Below are positions 8,180 through 16,592 of a stretch of DNA of 64,000 nt, piece by piece. The translations under genes and the position numbers were made by a program. Position 1 is the first letter of the stretch. Each line of letters starts with the position of its first letter. Origin of the DNA: Aquimarina sp. AU58 (GTDB lineage: Bacteria > Bacteroidota > Bacteroidia > Flavobacteriales > Flavobacteriaceae); NCBI RefSeq assembly GCF_900312745.1, contig NZ_OMPD01000004.1, positions 1-64,000 of the forward strand, written 5' to 3'. The notes under the pieces were generated by a model that did no database searches, was not told where the DNA came from, and saw nothing but the letters and a program-made list of their open reading frames with translations.

Positions 8180-9967
8180 CTAATGTGTTGCTTCTCCAGC
8201 TCCACTAGGGATTCTTATATTTTCTACAATCTCTTGTACTTCTTTTGGTGGTGCCGAAGTAAATTTGGAAATCACTAATGATATCACAAAATTAATCACC
8301 ATGGCAACGGCTCCAAATCCTTCTGGAGAAATCCCAAACCACCATTCGCTTGATGGAGGGAGCGTTTCGTCGAACCATCCTAATTTGTATTTTATCATAT
8401 ATAGCAGCATACATAAGATACCTACTACCATTCCTGCAATAGCACCTTCTTTATTCATTCTTTTATAAAATATCCCTAACACAATAGCAGGAAAAAAAGA
8501 AGCTGCTGCAAGACCAAAGGCCAGAGCAACAACAGCTGCAACAAAACCTGGTGGATTGATTCCAAAATACCCTGCAACACATACGGCAGCTACCGCAGAA
8601 AGACGTGCTGCGATTAATTCCCCTTTTTCTGAGATATCTGGTTTGATCATTTTTTTGATCAAATCATGAGATACAGAAGATGAAATCACCAATAACAATC
8701 CGGCTGCTGTAGATAAAGCAGCTGCCAATCCTCCTGCAGCCACCAAAGCAATTACCCAATTAGGGAGATTTGCTATTTCGGGATTTGCCAATACCATAAT
8801 ATCACGATCTACAAAAAGTTCGTTCTTGGTTGCAGCATTTACATTTGTAATTTTACGCTCTCCATGTTCTCCTCTATTTTTTCCATCAAAAACCGGTTTG
8901 TTTTTATTCCCTTCAACTGCATGCCCATTGGCATATTGCACTTGCCCATCTCCGTTTTTATCTGTCCATCCTAACAAACCTGTATCTTCCCAATTTTTAA
9001 ACCATAAAGGAAGTTCTTCGTATTGTTTATTTTGTACAGATTCAATAAGATTTGTTTTAGCAAAAACTGCTACAGCTGGGGCGGTTGTATACAATATAGC
9101 GATTAACAAAAGTGCATATCCTGCCGACTTACGGGCATCTCTAACACGCTTTACAGTAAAGAAACGAACAATTACATGCGGTAATCCTGCAGTACCAACC
9201 ATTAATGCCAAAGTTATAGCGAATACATCTAATATAGATTTAGAACCATTTGTATATTCTGAAAATCCTAATTCTGTACTCAAACCATCTAACTTATCCA
9301 GAAGATAGGTTCCTGAGCCATCTGCAATGGTATCACCAAATCCTAACTGAGGTATTGGATTTCCTGTCATCTGAATTGATATAAATATAGCTGGTACCAT
9401 AAATGCAAAGATGAGCACACAATATTGTGCGACCTGAGTATATGTTATACCTTTCATCCCACCTAATACTGCATAAAAGAGCACTATAATCATCCCAATG
9501 ATCACTCCTGTATTGATATCTACTTCTAAAAATCTGGAAAATACAATGCCGACTCCTCTCATTTGACCTGCTACATAGGTAAAAGATACGAGAAGTGCAC
9601 AGAATACTGCTACCGATCTTGCGGTTTTTGAGTAATATCGATCCCCGATAAAATCAGGAACAGTAAATTTTCCGAATTTCCTTAGATAAGGAGCCAGTAA
9701 TAATGCTAACAATACATATCCTCCTGTCCACCCCATTAGGTATACAGCACCATCATAACCAGAAAAGGCTATAATACCAGCCATAGAAATAAATGAAGCA
9801 GCACTCATCCAATCGGCAGCAGTAGCCATCCCATTGGCTAAAGGAGATACGCCACCCCCAGCTACATAAAATTCTTTCGTAGAACTCGCTCTTGACCAAA
9901 TAGCAATTCCTATATATAAAGCGAAGGTTAACCCTACCAGAATATAAGTCCACATTTGAACACTCAT
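8180..9967 (-). CDS. Sodium:solute symporter, VC_2705 subfamily (ActP-like, probable acetate permease)
   Basis: A 595-residue inner-membrane Na+-coupled transporter with about 13 helices. The SSS signatures include WMSAASFISMAGIIAFSGYDG near the N-terminus and LAAALSTAAGLLLVISSS in the second half. A polar extracytoplasmic insert of about 70 residues (around 325-395) carries an EF-hand-like stretch, DKNGDGQVQ. This insert and a DUF4212 partner gene upstream mark the VC_2705 subfamily. The transported solute is inferred: acs, a CrbS-like kinase and a porin in the same cluster favour acetate or another short monocarboxylate. The DUF4212 gene starts the pair, with 91 bases between the two. Confidence 0.9.
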   Translation of the reverse strand: MSVQMWTYILVGLTFALYIGIAIWSRASSTKEFYVAGGGVSPLANGMATAADWMSAASFISMAGIIAFSGYDGAVYLMGWTGGYVLLALLLAPYLRKFGKFTVPDFIGDRYYSKTARSVAVFCALLVSFTYVAGQMRGVGIVFSRFLEVDINTGVIIGMIIVLFYAVLGGMKGITYTQVAQYCVLIFAFMVPAIFISIQMTGNPIPQLGFGDTIADGSGTYLLDKLDGLSTELGFSEYTNGSKSILDVFAITLALMVGTAGLPHVIVRFFTVKRVRDARKSAGYALLLIAILYTTAPAVAVFAKTNLIESVQNKQYEELPLWFKNWEDTGLLGWTDKNGDGQVQYANGHAVEGNKNKPVFDGKNRGEHGERKITNVNAATKNELFVDRDIMVLANPEIANLPNWVIALVAAGGLAAALSTAAGLLLVISSSVSHDLIKKMIKPDISEKGELIAARLSAVAAVCVAGYFGINPPGFVAAVVALAFGLAAASFFPAIVLGIFYKRMNKEGAIAGMVVGILCMLLYMIKYKLGWFDETLPPSSEWWFGISPEGFGAVAMVINFVISLVISKFTSAPPKEVQEIVENIRIPSGAGEATH

Positions 9968-10058
9968 AATATATTTTTTTAGTTGTTTATAATCTTAGAT
10001 ATTGTGTGAATTGAAATAGGATCATGCCCTAACTAAATTCATGTAATTTTCTATCTTC

Positions 10059-10322
10059 TTATTCTTTGTCATAACCATATTTCTTATCCAATTTGTTCAT
10101 TAACCGAACGTAGACAAAGATTAGAATCACAAATACATAGATAGAACCTTGTTGTGCAAACCAAAACCCTAAAGGAAAGCCTCCCATATGAAATTGGTTT
10201 AACGCATCTTTAAAAAGTATCCCTGCACCGTACGACACGACAAACCATATTGCGAGTAAAATGAATAAGTATTTTACATTTTCTTTCCAGTAGGCACTGG
10301 CTTTTTGTTGTTTTTCTGACAT
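10059..10322 (-). CDS. DUF4212 protein, sodium/substrate symporter small subunit
   Basis: An 87-residue protein with two membrane helices, at about 13-33 and 48-68. It has the family's conserved features: YWKENVKYLFILLAIWFVVS at the start, GFPLGFWFAQQGSI in the middle, and a basic C-terminal tail after VYVRLMNKLDKKYG. DUF4212 proteins are coded immediately upstream of VC_2705-type symporters and are thought to be their small subunit. That is exactly the arrangement here. It starts 12 bases after the porin stop codon, so porin, small subunit and symporter look like one operon. Confidence 0.9.
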   Translation of the reverse strand: MSEKQQKASAYWKENVKYLFILLAIWFVVSYGAGILFKDALNQFHMGGFPLGFWFAQQGSIYVFVILIFVYVRLMNKLDKKYGYDKE

Positions 10323-10334
10323 AGTTATTAAGTT

Positions 10335-11567
10335 TTAGAGATAGATCATTGCTTGTAAGGTAACAAAACTTTGCGCATCATTATCACCATATTTTATGTT
10401 TAGATATTCTAAGGTTAACTTAGAGTTATGACCACTAAAATACGCATTAGCCCCAACACCAAATGTTGTTGCATTATCATCAATAGCATCTATAGATCTC
10501 AAATTAAAAGATGTATACGGTTGAAATTTAATTTTCTTATTAGCATTGGGAATTACATATCCTACATGTCCATATACCATCGATCCCGTCTCATAGGTTT
10601 GTCCTAAAGTATAATTCTGTCCATAATTATTATTTTGATATGTTGCATAAGCTGTAATCGCTGAGCCATTACTTCCTAAAGGAGCATCGTAGAATGCATC
10701 TACTGCAAATATTGCTACATCTTCTCCTTCGAGAGTGCCATTTGTATTTGCGATTACACTTCCATCGGGATGATAAAAGAATCCTGCACCAACATTAAAT
10801 ACCTTTTTACCTCCCAGGTATGATCCAACTTTATAAGGTAAGAAATTGGATTCCTGATCTAAAAAATTATAATCAAAATATCCTGCAAAATTCTTTCCGG
10901 CATCCTTAGACCCTAGTAATCGTCTGCCTGCATATACAGCTGGTCCATTAACAACAGGATCGGCTCCTTCCTGAAGGTTGTTGGTTATCGATTCATTAAC
11001 AGATACACGATATTGTAACTTACCAAATGTTCCTTTGATATAAATTCCGATATGACGAGCAAACTGATCTGATAGTCCTATGTGTGCCCAGGACTGTCGA
11101 TTATTATCCAGAGTCATAATATTAAGTGTGCTTTGATTATTAAGACGAGAAATCCCGTTCCAATAATGCAATCCTCCACCGATTGCATGATTTGCTCCAA
11201 GGCTGTATTGCCCCCAGACCCCATGAAAGAAAAGTTGCGAACTATCACCTTTACCCACGGGGTTTAGATTATTAGCATTTAAACTATTTAATCCAAAATG
11301 AGTAAGAATCAAAAAATCTTTATTGATTTGAGAATACATTAGAATACGTGCTCTACGAATACTGAAATCTATATTACCATCGTCATCGGGAACGTTATCT
11401 GTATATCTTGCCCAAAACTGTGCCCAGGAAATAATCCTAAAGTATTTTGAACCAGATTCATTTAGCTTTACTTTAAGACCTCCGGTATAGTCTGGAGATC
11501 CTTGAGAAAAGACAGAGTGCGAAATCAAAAAGCTACTTAAAAAAAGTAGTAATATGAGTTTTTTCAT
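10335..11567 (-). CDS. Outer-membrane porin of the acetate cluster
   Basis: A 410-residue protein with a signal peptide (MKKLILLLFLSSFLISHSVFS, cut before QGS). Alternating-hydrophobicity strands run through the rest, and the end QSFVTLQAMIYL has the terminal aromatic/hydrophobic residue typical of beta-barrels. It resembles phosphate-selective porin O/P-like proteins of Bacteroidota. It is the first gene of the operon porin, DUF4212, symporter, so it most likely lets the symporter's substrate cross the outer membrane. The 123 bases upstream hold a pair of near-identical 16-base direct repeats that may be a regulator's binding site. The exact porin subfamily is uncertain. Confidence 0.8.
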   Translation of the reverse strand: MKKLILLLFLSSFLISHSVFSQGSPDYTGGLKVKLNESGSKYFRIISWAQFWARYTDNVPDDDGNIDFSIRRARILMYSQINKDFLILTHFGLNSLNANNLNPVGKGDSSQLFFHGVWGQYSLGANHAIGGGLHYWNGISRLNNQSTLNIMTLDNNRQSWAHIGLSDQFARHIGIYIKGTFGKLQYRVSVNESITNNLQEGADPVVNGPAVYAGRRLLGSKDAGKNFAGYFDYNFLDQESNFLPYKVGSYLGGKKVFNVGAGFFYHPDGSVIANTNGTLEGEDVAIFAVDAFYDAPLGSNGSAITAYATYQNNNYGQNYTLGQTYETGSMVYGHVGYVIPNANKKIKFQPYTSFNLRSIDAIDDNATTFGVGANAYFSGHNSKLTLEYLNIKYGDNDAQSFVTLQAMIYL

Positions 11568-11659
11568 AATTTAAGAATTTGATTTGTAGAAAATGATTAA
11601 TACTACTTGCGTAGTGTTGTGCACTTGCTAAAATTCTAAAAATTATGTCGAGTGATAAA

Positions 11660-11695
11660 AATTAGTATAGTTATTTGCTAATTAATATAGTTATT
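11660..11695. promoter_or_regulatory. 16-base direct repeats with 20-base period upstream of the porin operon
   Basis: AATTAGTATAGTTATT (11660-11675) and AATTAATATAGTTATT (11680-11695) differ at one base and repeat at exactly 20 bases, two helical turns, so both faces align. They lie 93-128 bases before the porin start and touch the end of the zinc-ribbon/HTH gene. This is a good candidate operator for a dimeric activator or repressor. A shorter piece, AGTAACTAT (RC-like to the core), also occurs upstream of acs near 4540. Confidence 0.5.
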
Positions 11696-12110
11696 CTTTA
11701 AAACGTTCCCATTTTATAAGCATAAACTTATCTCCAAGTTCTGTTACAATAACCCCTGCTCCCTGGATATTTTCTGGAGATTGAAAATAATTAGCTAATT
11801 CTAAGGAATTTAAAATCTTATAGGTAGGATGGTATTGAGAGTTATACGGTCTCTTAATATTGTATTTTTTCACCCAATTGATAACACTAACATGGGATAT
11901 CCCCAAAATACGTTCAATTTCACGATATGTTAATCCTTCGAGATAAAGCTGTAATGCTTTGTTAACATAATAATCATCTATTTTTTTACCCAGCTTATTA
12001 ACTGTAAAATAATAACTACATTCTTTACATCGATATCGCTGTCTTTGGTTGATTACCCCACTTTTTATATACTCAGGTGAACCGCAATTCGGACAGGCTT
12101 TAATCTTCAT
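11691..12110 (-). CDS. IS1-type zinc-ribbon/HTH protein, probable domesticated regulator
   Basis: A 139-residue protein. An N-terminal zinc ribbon has Cys7, Cys10, Cys28 and Cys31 (CPNCGS...CKECSY), like the InsA/IS1 transposase N-terminus. A helix-turn-helix follows at about 58-85 (GLTYREIERILGISHVSVIN). The last 50 residues are not transposase-like, and there is no DDE catalytic domain, no second frame and no inverted repeats around the gene. I therefore read it as a transposase-derived transcription factor, not a mobile element. It sits at the head of the acetate cluster, 123 bases upstream of the porin gene and on the same strand. A role in controlling that operon is an inference. Confidence 0.8.
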   Translation of the reverse strand: MKIKACPNCGSPEYIKSGVINQRQRYRCKECSYYFTVNKLGKKIDDYYVNKALQLYLEGLTYREIERILGISHVSVINWVKKYNIKRPYNSQYHPTYKILNSLELANYFQSPENIQGAGVIVTELGDKFMLIKWERFKE

Positions 12111-12260
12111 ATATATTATTTTTGCATAAATATATCATTTTAGCAATAAAAATATAACAAGTATTTAATATTAATTATAGATAAAATTAACTTTTCCATG
12201 ATATTTATTGAAAATATATCTTTAATTTCCCTTCAAAAATGCATAATTAAAAAAACAAAT

Positions 12261-12812
12261 ATGACAGATGAGTTTATCGATATACTTCATAAAACAGGAG
12301 AGTTTACTGGAGAAGTAAAACTAAAGTCTGAAGCACATCGATTAGGGTTATATCATGCTAGTGTTCATATTTGGTTCTTTACAGATCAAGGGAAAATCGT
12401 ACTACAAAAACGAGCCCGTAATAAAGATACGTATCCTGATTTGTGGGATGTTTCTGTGGCTGGACATATCGGTACTGGAGAAACACCAGAGGATTCTGCT
12501 ATTCGAGAAGTTAAAGAAGAAATTGGTTTATCTATTTCTAAAAATAATCTAATATTTATTGGAATATATTTAGCAGAAAAAACACCCAGACCTGATCTTT
12601 ATGACAACGAATTTCATCATATTTACCTTTCTCGCCTTGATGTTTCTACTAAAACGCTAACACTTCAGGAGGAAGAAGTTTCTGATCTTACTCTTATCGA
12701 TCTTGATGAATTAAAAAACATCCTTAAAGATCCTATCAGAGCCTCTGCATATGTTCCTCACGATGCTGCATATTATGATTTTATTCTTAAGAAAATCACA
12801 AATCAATTCTAG
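12261..12812 (+). CDS. Nudix hydrolase
   Basis: A 183-residue Nudix enzyme. The Nudix box is complete: GHIGTGE, seven residues, then REVKEEIGL. Members hydrolyse nucleoside-diphosphate-linked substrates. The sequence around the box (ARNKDTYPDLWDVSVAGHI) and HDAAYYDFIL near the end resemble the isopentenyl-diphosphate isomerase-like/YfcD group. The substrate cannot be inferred. An upstream in-frame ATG at 12198 would add 21 residues, but MTDEFIDILHK at 12261 is the usual family start, so I chose it. It is followed after 97 bases by dps, which has its own promoter. Confidence 0.88.
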   Translation: MTDEFIDILHKTGEFTGEVKLKSEAHRLGLYHASVHIWFFTDQGKIVLQKRARNKDTYPDLWDVSVAGHIGTGETPEDSAIREVKEEIGLSISKNNLIFIGIYLAEKTPRPDLYDNEFHHIYLSRLDVSTKTLTLQEEEVSDLTLIDLDELKNILKDPIRASAYVPHDAAYYDFILKKITNQF

Positions 12813-12843
12813 TAATATGCCTATTACAACTAACTATTGTAAC

Positions 12844-12877
12844 TTGATACTTTACTATTTATATTATAATAGTTTTG
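12844..12877 (+). promoter_or_regulatory. Candidate Bacteroidota promoter for dps
   Basis: A perfect -7 box TAGTTTTG (consensus TAnnTTTG) lies at 12870-12877, with TTG at 12844-12846. The spacing of 26 bases between their first positions fits the -33/-7 rule. It lies 32 bases before the dps start codon. Confidence 0.6.
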
Positions 12878-12909
12878 TATTGAAATTAAAAAATCAATAG
12901 ATAAAAACT

Positions 12910-13362
12910 ATGGAAAATTCAAACACAAAAACAATAGAAGCTTTAAATATATTATTAGCTGATTATCATATGCATTATCAAAAACTCAGAAATTTTCATT
13001 GGAATATCACTGGGTCCCATTTTTTTGAACTCCACGTGAAGTTTGAAGAGTTTTATGAAGATGCTAAACTGAAAATCGATGAAATTGCTGAAAGAATTCT
13101 AACACTTAGGGGTAAACCTGTTAGCAATTTTAGCTCTTACCTAAATCTCTCTAATATTAAAGAAGCAGATACAATGCTTGTGGATCACGAAATGGTCGCT
13201 ACCATTCTTGAAGATCATAGCGCACTTTTGAATCAATTAAAAATAGTAACTACTGCTGCCGAAGATGCCAAAGATGACGGAACCCTGGATATTACAGGTA
13301 CGTATATTGGAGAGATTGAGAAAACAAGTTGGATGCTTAATGCCTGGAATCATAGAAGCTAA
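12910..13362 (+). CDS. dps: Dps family ferritin-like DNA-protection protein
   Basis: A 150-residue member of the Dps family, which forms dodecamers that oxidise and store iron and protect DNA under starvation and peroxide stress. The intersubunit ferroxidase ligands are visible by position: His30 in NFHWNITG, His42 and Glu46 in ELHVKFEEF, Asp57 and Glu61 in KIDEIAERI. The length is typical for a short flavobacterial form without a basic DNA-binding tail, so DNA binding is doubtful. It has a good promoter of its own. Its 3' end overlaps the start of the following lipoprotein gene by 23 bases in another frame. Confidence 0.93.
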   Translation: MENSNTKTIEALNILLADYHMHYQKLRNFHWNITGSHFFELHVKFEEFYEDAKLKIDEIAERILTLRGKPVSNFSSYLNLSNIKEADTMLVDHEMVATILEDHSALLNQLKIVTTAAEDAKDDGTLDITGTYIGEIEKTSWMLNAWNHRS

Positions 13363-14218
13363 AATAGTAAAACTCTCCTATCTTATCCTTTTGATGACCG
13401 CTACTGTTAGTTGTCAAAAGGATAAGAATACAGATTTAATAAAGGTTAATACTTTACCCAAAATTCTTCACGAAATATCAGGTATCACTATGTTATCTGA
13501 TCACAATTTGTATGCTATAAATGATTCTGGTAATAGCAATACATTGTTTTGTCTAAATCAAAAAGGAAAAATAGTACGTGAAATCAAAATCTCCGAAACC
13601 AAAAATATAGATTGGGAAGATCTTGCATATGACAAAGAAGACAATATTTACATTGGCGATTTTGGCAATAATGCTAATGACCGAAAAGATTTAGTTATTT
13701 ATAAAGTTTCAGGAATTCTATCAAATACTATTGTTACCTCAAAAATTGAATTCATTTTTGAAGATCAAAAGAAATTTCCACCTAAGAAAAAAAGATTAAA
13801 TTTTGATGTTGAAGCTTTTGTACACTTGAACGGTAATCTTTACTTATTTACTAAAAACAGAGGAAAAAAATCAAAAGGAGTTACTAAGCTATATCGGGTT
13901 TCTGCCACGCCAGGAAAACATATGGCCAAACTAATTGGAGTGTATGAAACCTGCAAAAATTATTCTAATTGTCTTATCACCGGAGCCACAATCAATCGAT
14001 CTGAAGATAAAATTGCCCTTCTCACACATAATAAAGTATTCTTACTCAGTAATTTTAAGGGCGATAATCTATTTGACGGAAGTATTCAAAAAATAGCATT
14101 AAAGCATAATTCTCAAAAAGAAGGAATTTGTTTTAAAAATGATTCTATTCTTTTTATAACTGATGAAAAACAAGGTCATAAAAAAGCTACTTTGTATAAA
14201 TATCAGTTTGAAAAATAG
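13340..14218 (+). CDS. Predicted lipoprotein, beta-propeller-like (SdiA-regulated type)
   Basis: From the ATG at 13340 the product is 292 residues. Its lipoprotein signal is LSYLILLMTATVSCQKD, with the lipid-bearing Cys after TVS. A start further upstream (13265) would add residues read in a second frame of dps, which places the signal too far in. Repeating strands such as LYAINDSGN, DNIYIGDFGN and LYLFTKNRG suggest a propeller that may be related to SdiA-regulated proteins. It is probably periplasmic or at the outer membrane. The function is unknown. It follows dps with an overlap, so the two are probably co-transcribed. Confidence 0.7.
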   Translation: MPGIIEAKIVKLSYLILLMTATVSCQKDKNTDLIKVNTLPKILHEISGITMLSDHNLYAINDSGNSNTLFCLNQKGKIVREIKISETKNIDWEDLAYDKEDNIYIGDFGNNANDRKDLVIYKVSGILSNTIVTSKIEFIFEDQKKFPPKKKRLNFDVEAFVHLNGNLYLFTKNRGKKSKGVTKLYRVSATPGKHMAKLIGVYETCKNYSNCLITGATINRSEDKIALLTHNKVFLLSNFKGDNLFDGSIQKIALKHNSQKEGICFKNDSILFITDEKQGHKKATLYKYQFEK

Positions 14219-14273
14219 GTTTTTATATTATTCGTCATTACATATCAAAAACATTTTTTTCTCATAAACCTTT

Positions 14274-14353
14274 ATCTGTCTATAACATCTCCTAATATAT
14301 TACACATTGATTTAAAATATCATGTAGCATCTCTGGAGGTGTTATAGACAGAT
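14274..14353. terminator. 19-base inverted repeat between convergent genes
   Basis: ATCTGTCTATAACATCTCC (14274-14292) pairs with 14335-14353 with one wobble position around a 42-base spacer. It lies between the convergent lipoprotein and subtilase genes and probably forms a 3'-end hairpin for one or both. The AT-rich flanks provide short T-runs. A mobile-element end is less likely, as no gene is enclosed. Confidence 0.5.
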
Positions 14354-14373
14354 TGAGTTTATTTATTCTTTAA

Positions 14374-16557
14374 TTAATTCTTCACTATATTCTTATATAC
14401 TGTATCGCCATTGGCTAAAGTAATCTTTAACACATATAATCCTGCTGGCAAATGACTCATATTAAGTTGATCTTTGTAAGAAGAGTTACTTTTCAATTTC
14501 GATTTCCCTGCATATCTACCCATATAATCATTCAGTTTCCATGAAGTTATTTGTTTTGTACTATTAATAGTTACTACCCCCTTAGTTGGATTAGGGTGCA
14601 CTTTAACCATCTCTAACACTTCTAAAGTATTATTTTCTATACTAATATTATCATAAGTAATAACTTCTTGTTGGCTAATCGGTTCTTCTTCGACAACTAT
14701 TTTTCCAGAGCATCCTTCGATATATGCTCTAAAAGATGATCCTGATTTAGCACTAAAACCAGTTTTTAGGTGAATCGCAGTCCCTGCATCATATGCCGCA
14801 GTTCCTCCACTAAAAATAACATTGGTAGCTGTAATTGTGTTTTTTGCTTCCTGAATATCTGTTTGACCAGAAAGCACATTTTGGTTAATCGTAAGGTTAT
14901 CCTGGCAACTTTGGGCTAATAATACAGCTTGATGTGCATCTACCAAACCATACCCCATTTGATTATTCCAAGTTCCATTGGGTCGTCCTCCTGTAGTAGA
15001 ATATGTATATGTTCCTACTTTCTGAGCAGATTGTTCGATAATCGTATTCACCTCACCAAATGTTAAGTTTGGATTAACGCTTAATATTAGTGCTGCTACT
15101 CCCGCTACTACCGGGCATGCCGATGAAGTTCCGTTAAAAGTTTGCGTATAATCTGATGTAGAATACCCGTTTATCCCCTGCCTATCTGTAGTAGGCATTT
15201 TTACTCCGGGAGCTACAATATCTAATTGACTACCATAACAGCTCCCCCATCTATTCTCTCCATCACAAGAACTTGGATTTTTACGCTCTGCACAAGGACT
15301 CATTGCCCCTACTACTAATACATCTGGATTACTATTTCCTGGGTATCGAATATTTGTATTATTCTCATTACCTGCAGCAAAAACAATGACACAACCTTTT
15401 CCTCCTCTACCATTAGTTAATGTATTTGTTATAGCATTGTCTATAATACTAGAAGGAGCATATCCTCCCCAAGAATTACTAATCACATCTGCTCCATTTT
15501 GCCACGCCCAATTAAAACCACTTGCTAATTGAGATGGAGTATCTGACGTCCTAAGATTGATACTAATCGACATTAATTTTGAAGTGGGAGCAACACCCGA
15601 AATCCCTAAATTATTATCTTTAACCGCTCCTATAATACCAGCACAAGCGGTTCCGTGATTTCCTCTTACTGTGGCTGGTGTTGTTCCATTATTTGCATCA
15701 AACCCGGTTCCGTAAACATTAGCCTGTAAATCTGGATGATTCATTTCTAGCCCATGATCATATACAGCTGTTTTAATACTTGGATCTCCTGTAGTTATTC
15801 CCCAAGCCTGCTGCATATTGATATCAATTCCCACTGTCCCTCCATTCTGTCCTGTATTATTTAAAGACCATTGGTTATTGAAATAAGTATCATTTGAAGT
15901 TTCTATATTGTGATACATAAAAGCTGGCTCTGTACTTTCAAACCGTCCTGTTTCATAAAAAATGTTGGCAAGTTGTATTGAATTTAATTTGTTTTTGGAA
16001 GTTACAGAAAGTGTAAACCAAAGTGGCATGTACTTATCATGACCTAAGATCTCTACATTCATTTCTTTTGCTTTTTTATAAAGAATATCTACGTCATCTT
16101 TATTTTTAAGTTTTACATAAAAATTATTTGACAACCCTAATTCTCCTCCACTTTTAGTAATATATGCCGGCGAAGCTTTTAAGATATTAGGTGTACTTTT
16201 ATACGACTCAATCTCTCTATAATAATCCATTATAGACATGTTTTTGGTCATAGATATTTCCATATAATAGCTTTTTATAGCTTTCCTGCTAGTAGCCTTA
16301 TCGTCTATTGCAATTACTGTCGCTCTTGCATTATCTTCTACTACCTCTGTTGTTTTAATCAAATTACTATTCAAAGATTTAAAAGAATTAATAGAATTCT
16401 CTCCCTCGAATGAGATAGAAATAGTTTTGGTATTTATGGTTAAAAACACTTTTTCTCCTTTATAATAGTAGAAATTATCTAATTGTCTTTGCCCAAAGGC
16501 ACTAACAGTAAGAAACAACAAAATCAATGGTGTTATTTTATATATTATATTTCTCAT
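14374..16557 (-). CDS. T9SS-secreted subtilisin-family (S8) protease, copy A
   Basis: A 727-residue secreted serine protease. After a signal peptide (cut near AFGQ) comes a propeptide-like region to about 235. The S8 domain then has Asp267 in AVYDHGLEMNHPDL, His301 in GNHGTACAGI, the oxyanion Asn397 in AAGNENN and Ser478 in NGTSSACPVVAG. All are intact. Next is a 3-coathanger-stack (GCX_COOH-like) domain, FSGGTAAYDAGTAIHLKTGF. Last is a T9SS type A sorting domain from VHPNPTKGVVTI to the end, for passage across the outer membrane. It is colinear over about 550 residues with the second subtilase in the window, after which their C-terminal domains differ. It follows three tail-fibre-like genes, with 35 bases to the nearest. 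Confidence 0.93.
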   Translation of the reverse strand: MRNIIYKITPLILLFLTVSAFGQRQLDNFYYYKGEKVFLTINTKTISISFEGENSINSFKSLNSNLIKTTEVVEDNARATVIAIDDKATSRKAIKSYYMEISMTKNMSIMDYYREIESYKSTPNILKASPAYITKSGGELGLSNNFYVKLKNKDDVDILYKKAKEMNVEILGHDKYMPLWFTLSVTSKNKLNSIQLANIFYETGRFESTEPAFMYHNIETSNDTYFNNQWSLNNTGQNGGTVGIDINMQQAWGITTGDPSIKTAVYDHGLEMNHPDLQANVYGTGFDANNGTTPATVRGNHGTACAGIIGAVKDNNLGISGVAPTSKLMSISINLRTSDTPSQLASGFNWAWQNGADVISNSWGGYAPSSIIDNAITNTLTNGRGGKGCVIVFAAGNENNTNIRYPGNSNPDVLVVGAMSPCAERKNPSSCDGENRWGSCYGSQLDIVAPGVKMPTTDRQGINGYSTSDYTQTFNGTSSACPVVAGVAALILSVNPNLTFGEVNTIIEQSAQKVGTYTYSTTGGRPNGTWNNQMGYGLVDAHQAVLLAQSCQDNLTINQNVLSGQTDIQEAKNTITATNVIFSGGTAAYDAGTAIHLKTGFSAKSGSSFRAYIEGCSGKIVVEEEPISQQEVITYDNISIENNTLEVLEMVKVHPNPTKGVVTINSTKQITSWKLNDYMGRYAGKSKLKSNSSYKDQLNMSHLPAGLYVLKITLANGDTVYKNIVKN

Positions 16558-16592
16558 GATGTTTATTTGTTATTTAAAAACAGTTGTATATT

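Noticed and set aside
11691..12110. Intact IS1-type insertion sequence
   Set aside because: No second (InsB/DDE) frame, terminal repeats or target duplication are present, so it is treated as a single regulator gene.
13265..13339. Earlier start of the dps-adjacent lipoprotein
   Set aside because: It would put 25 residues ahead of the lipoprotein signal and overlap dps by 98 bases.
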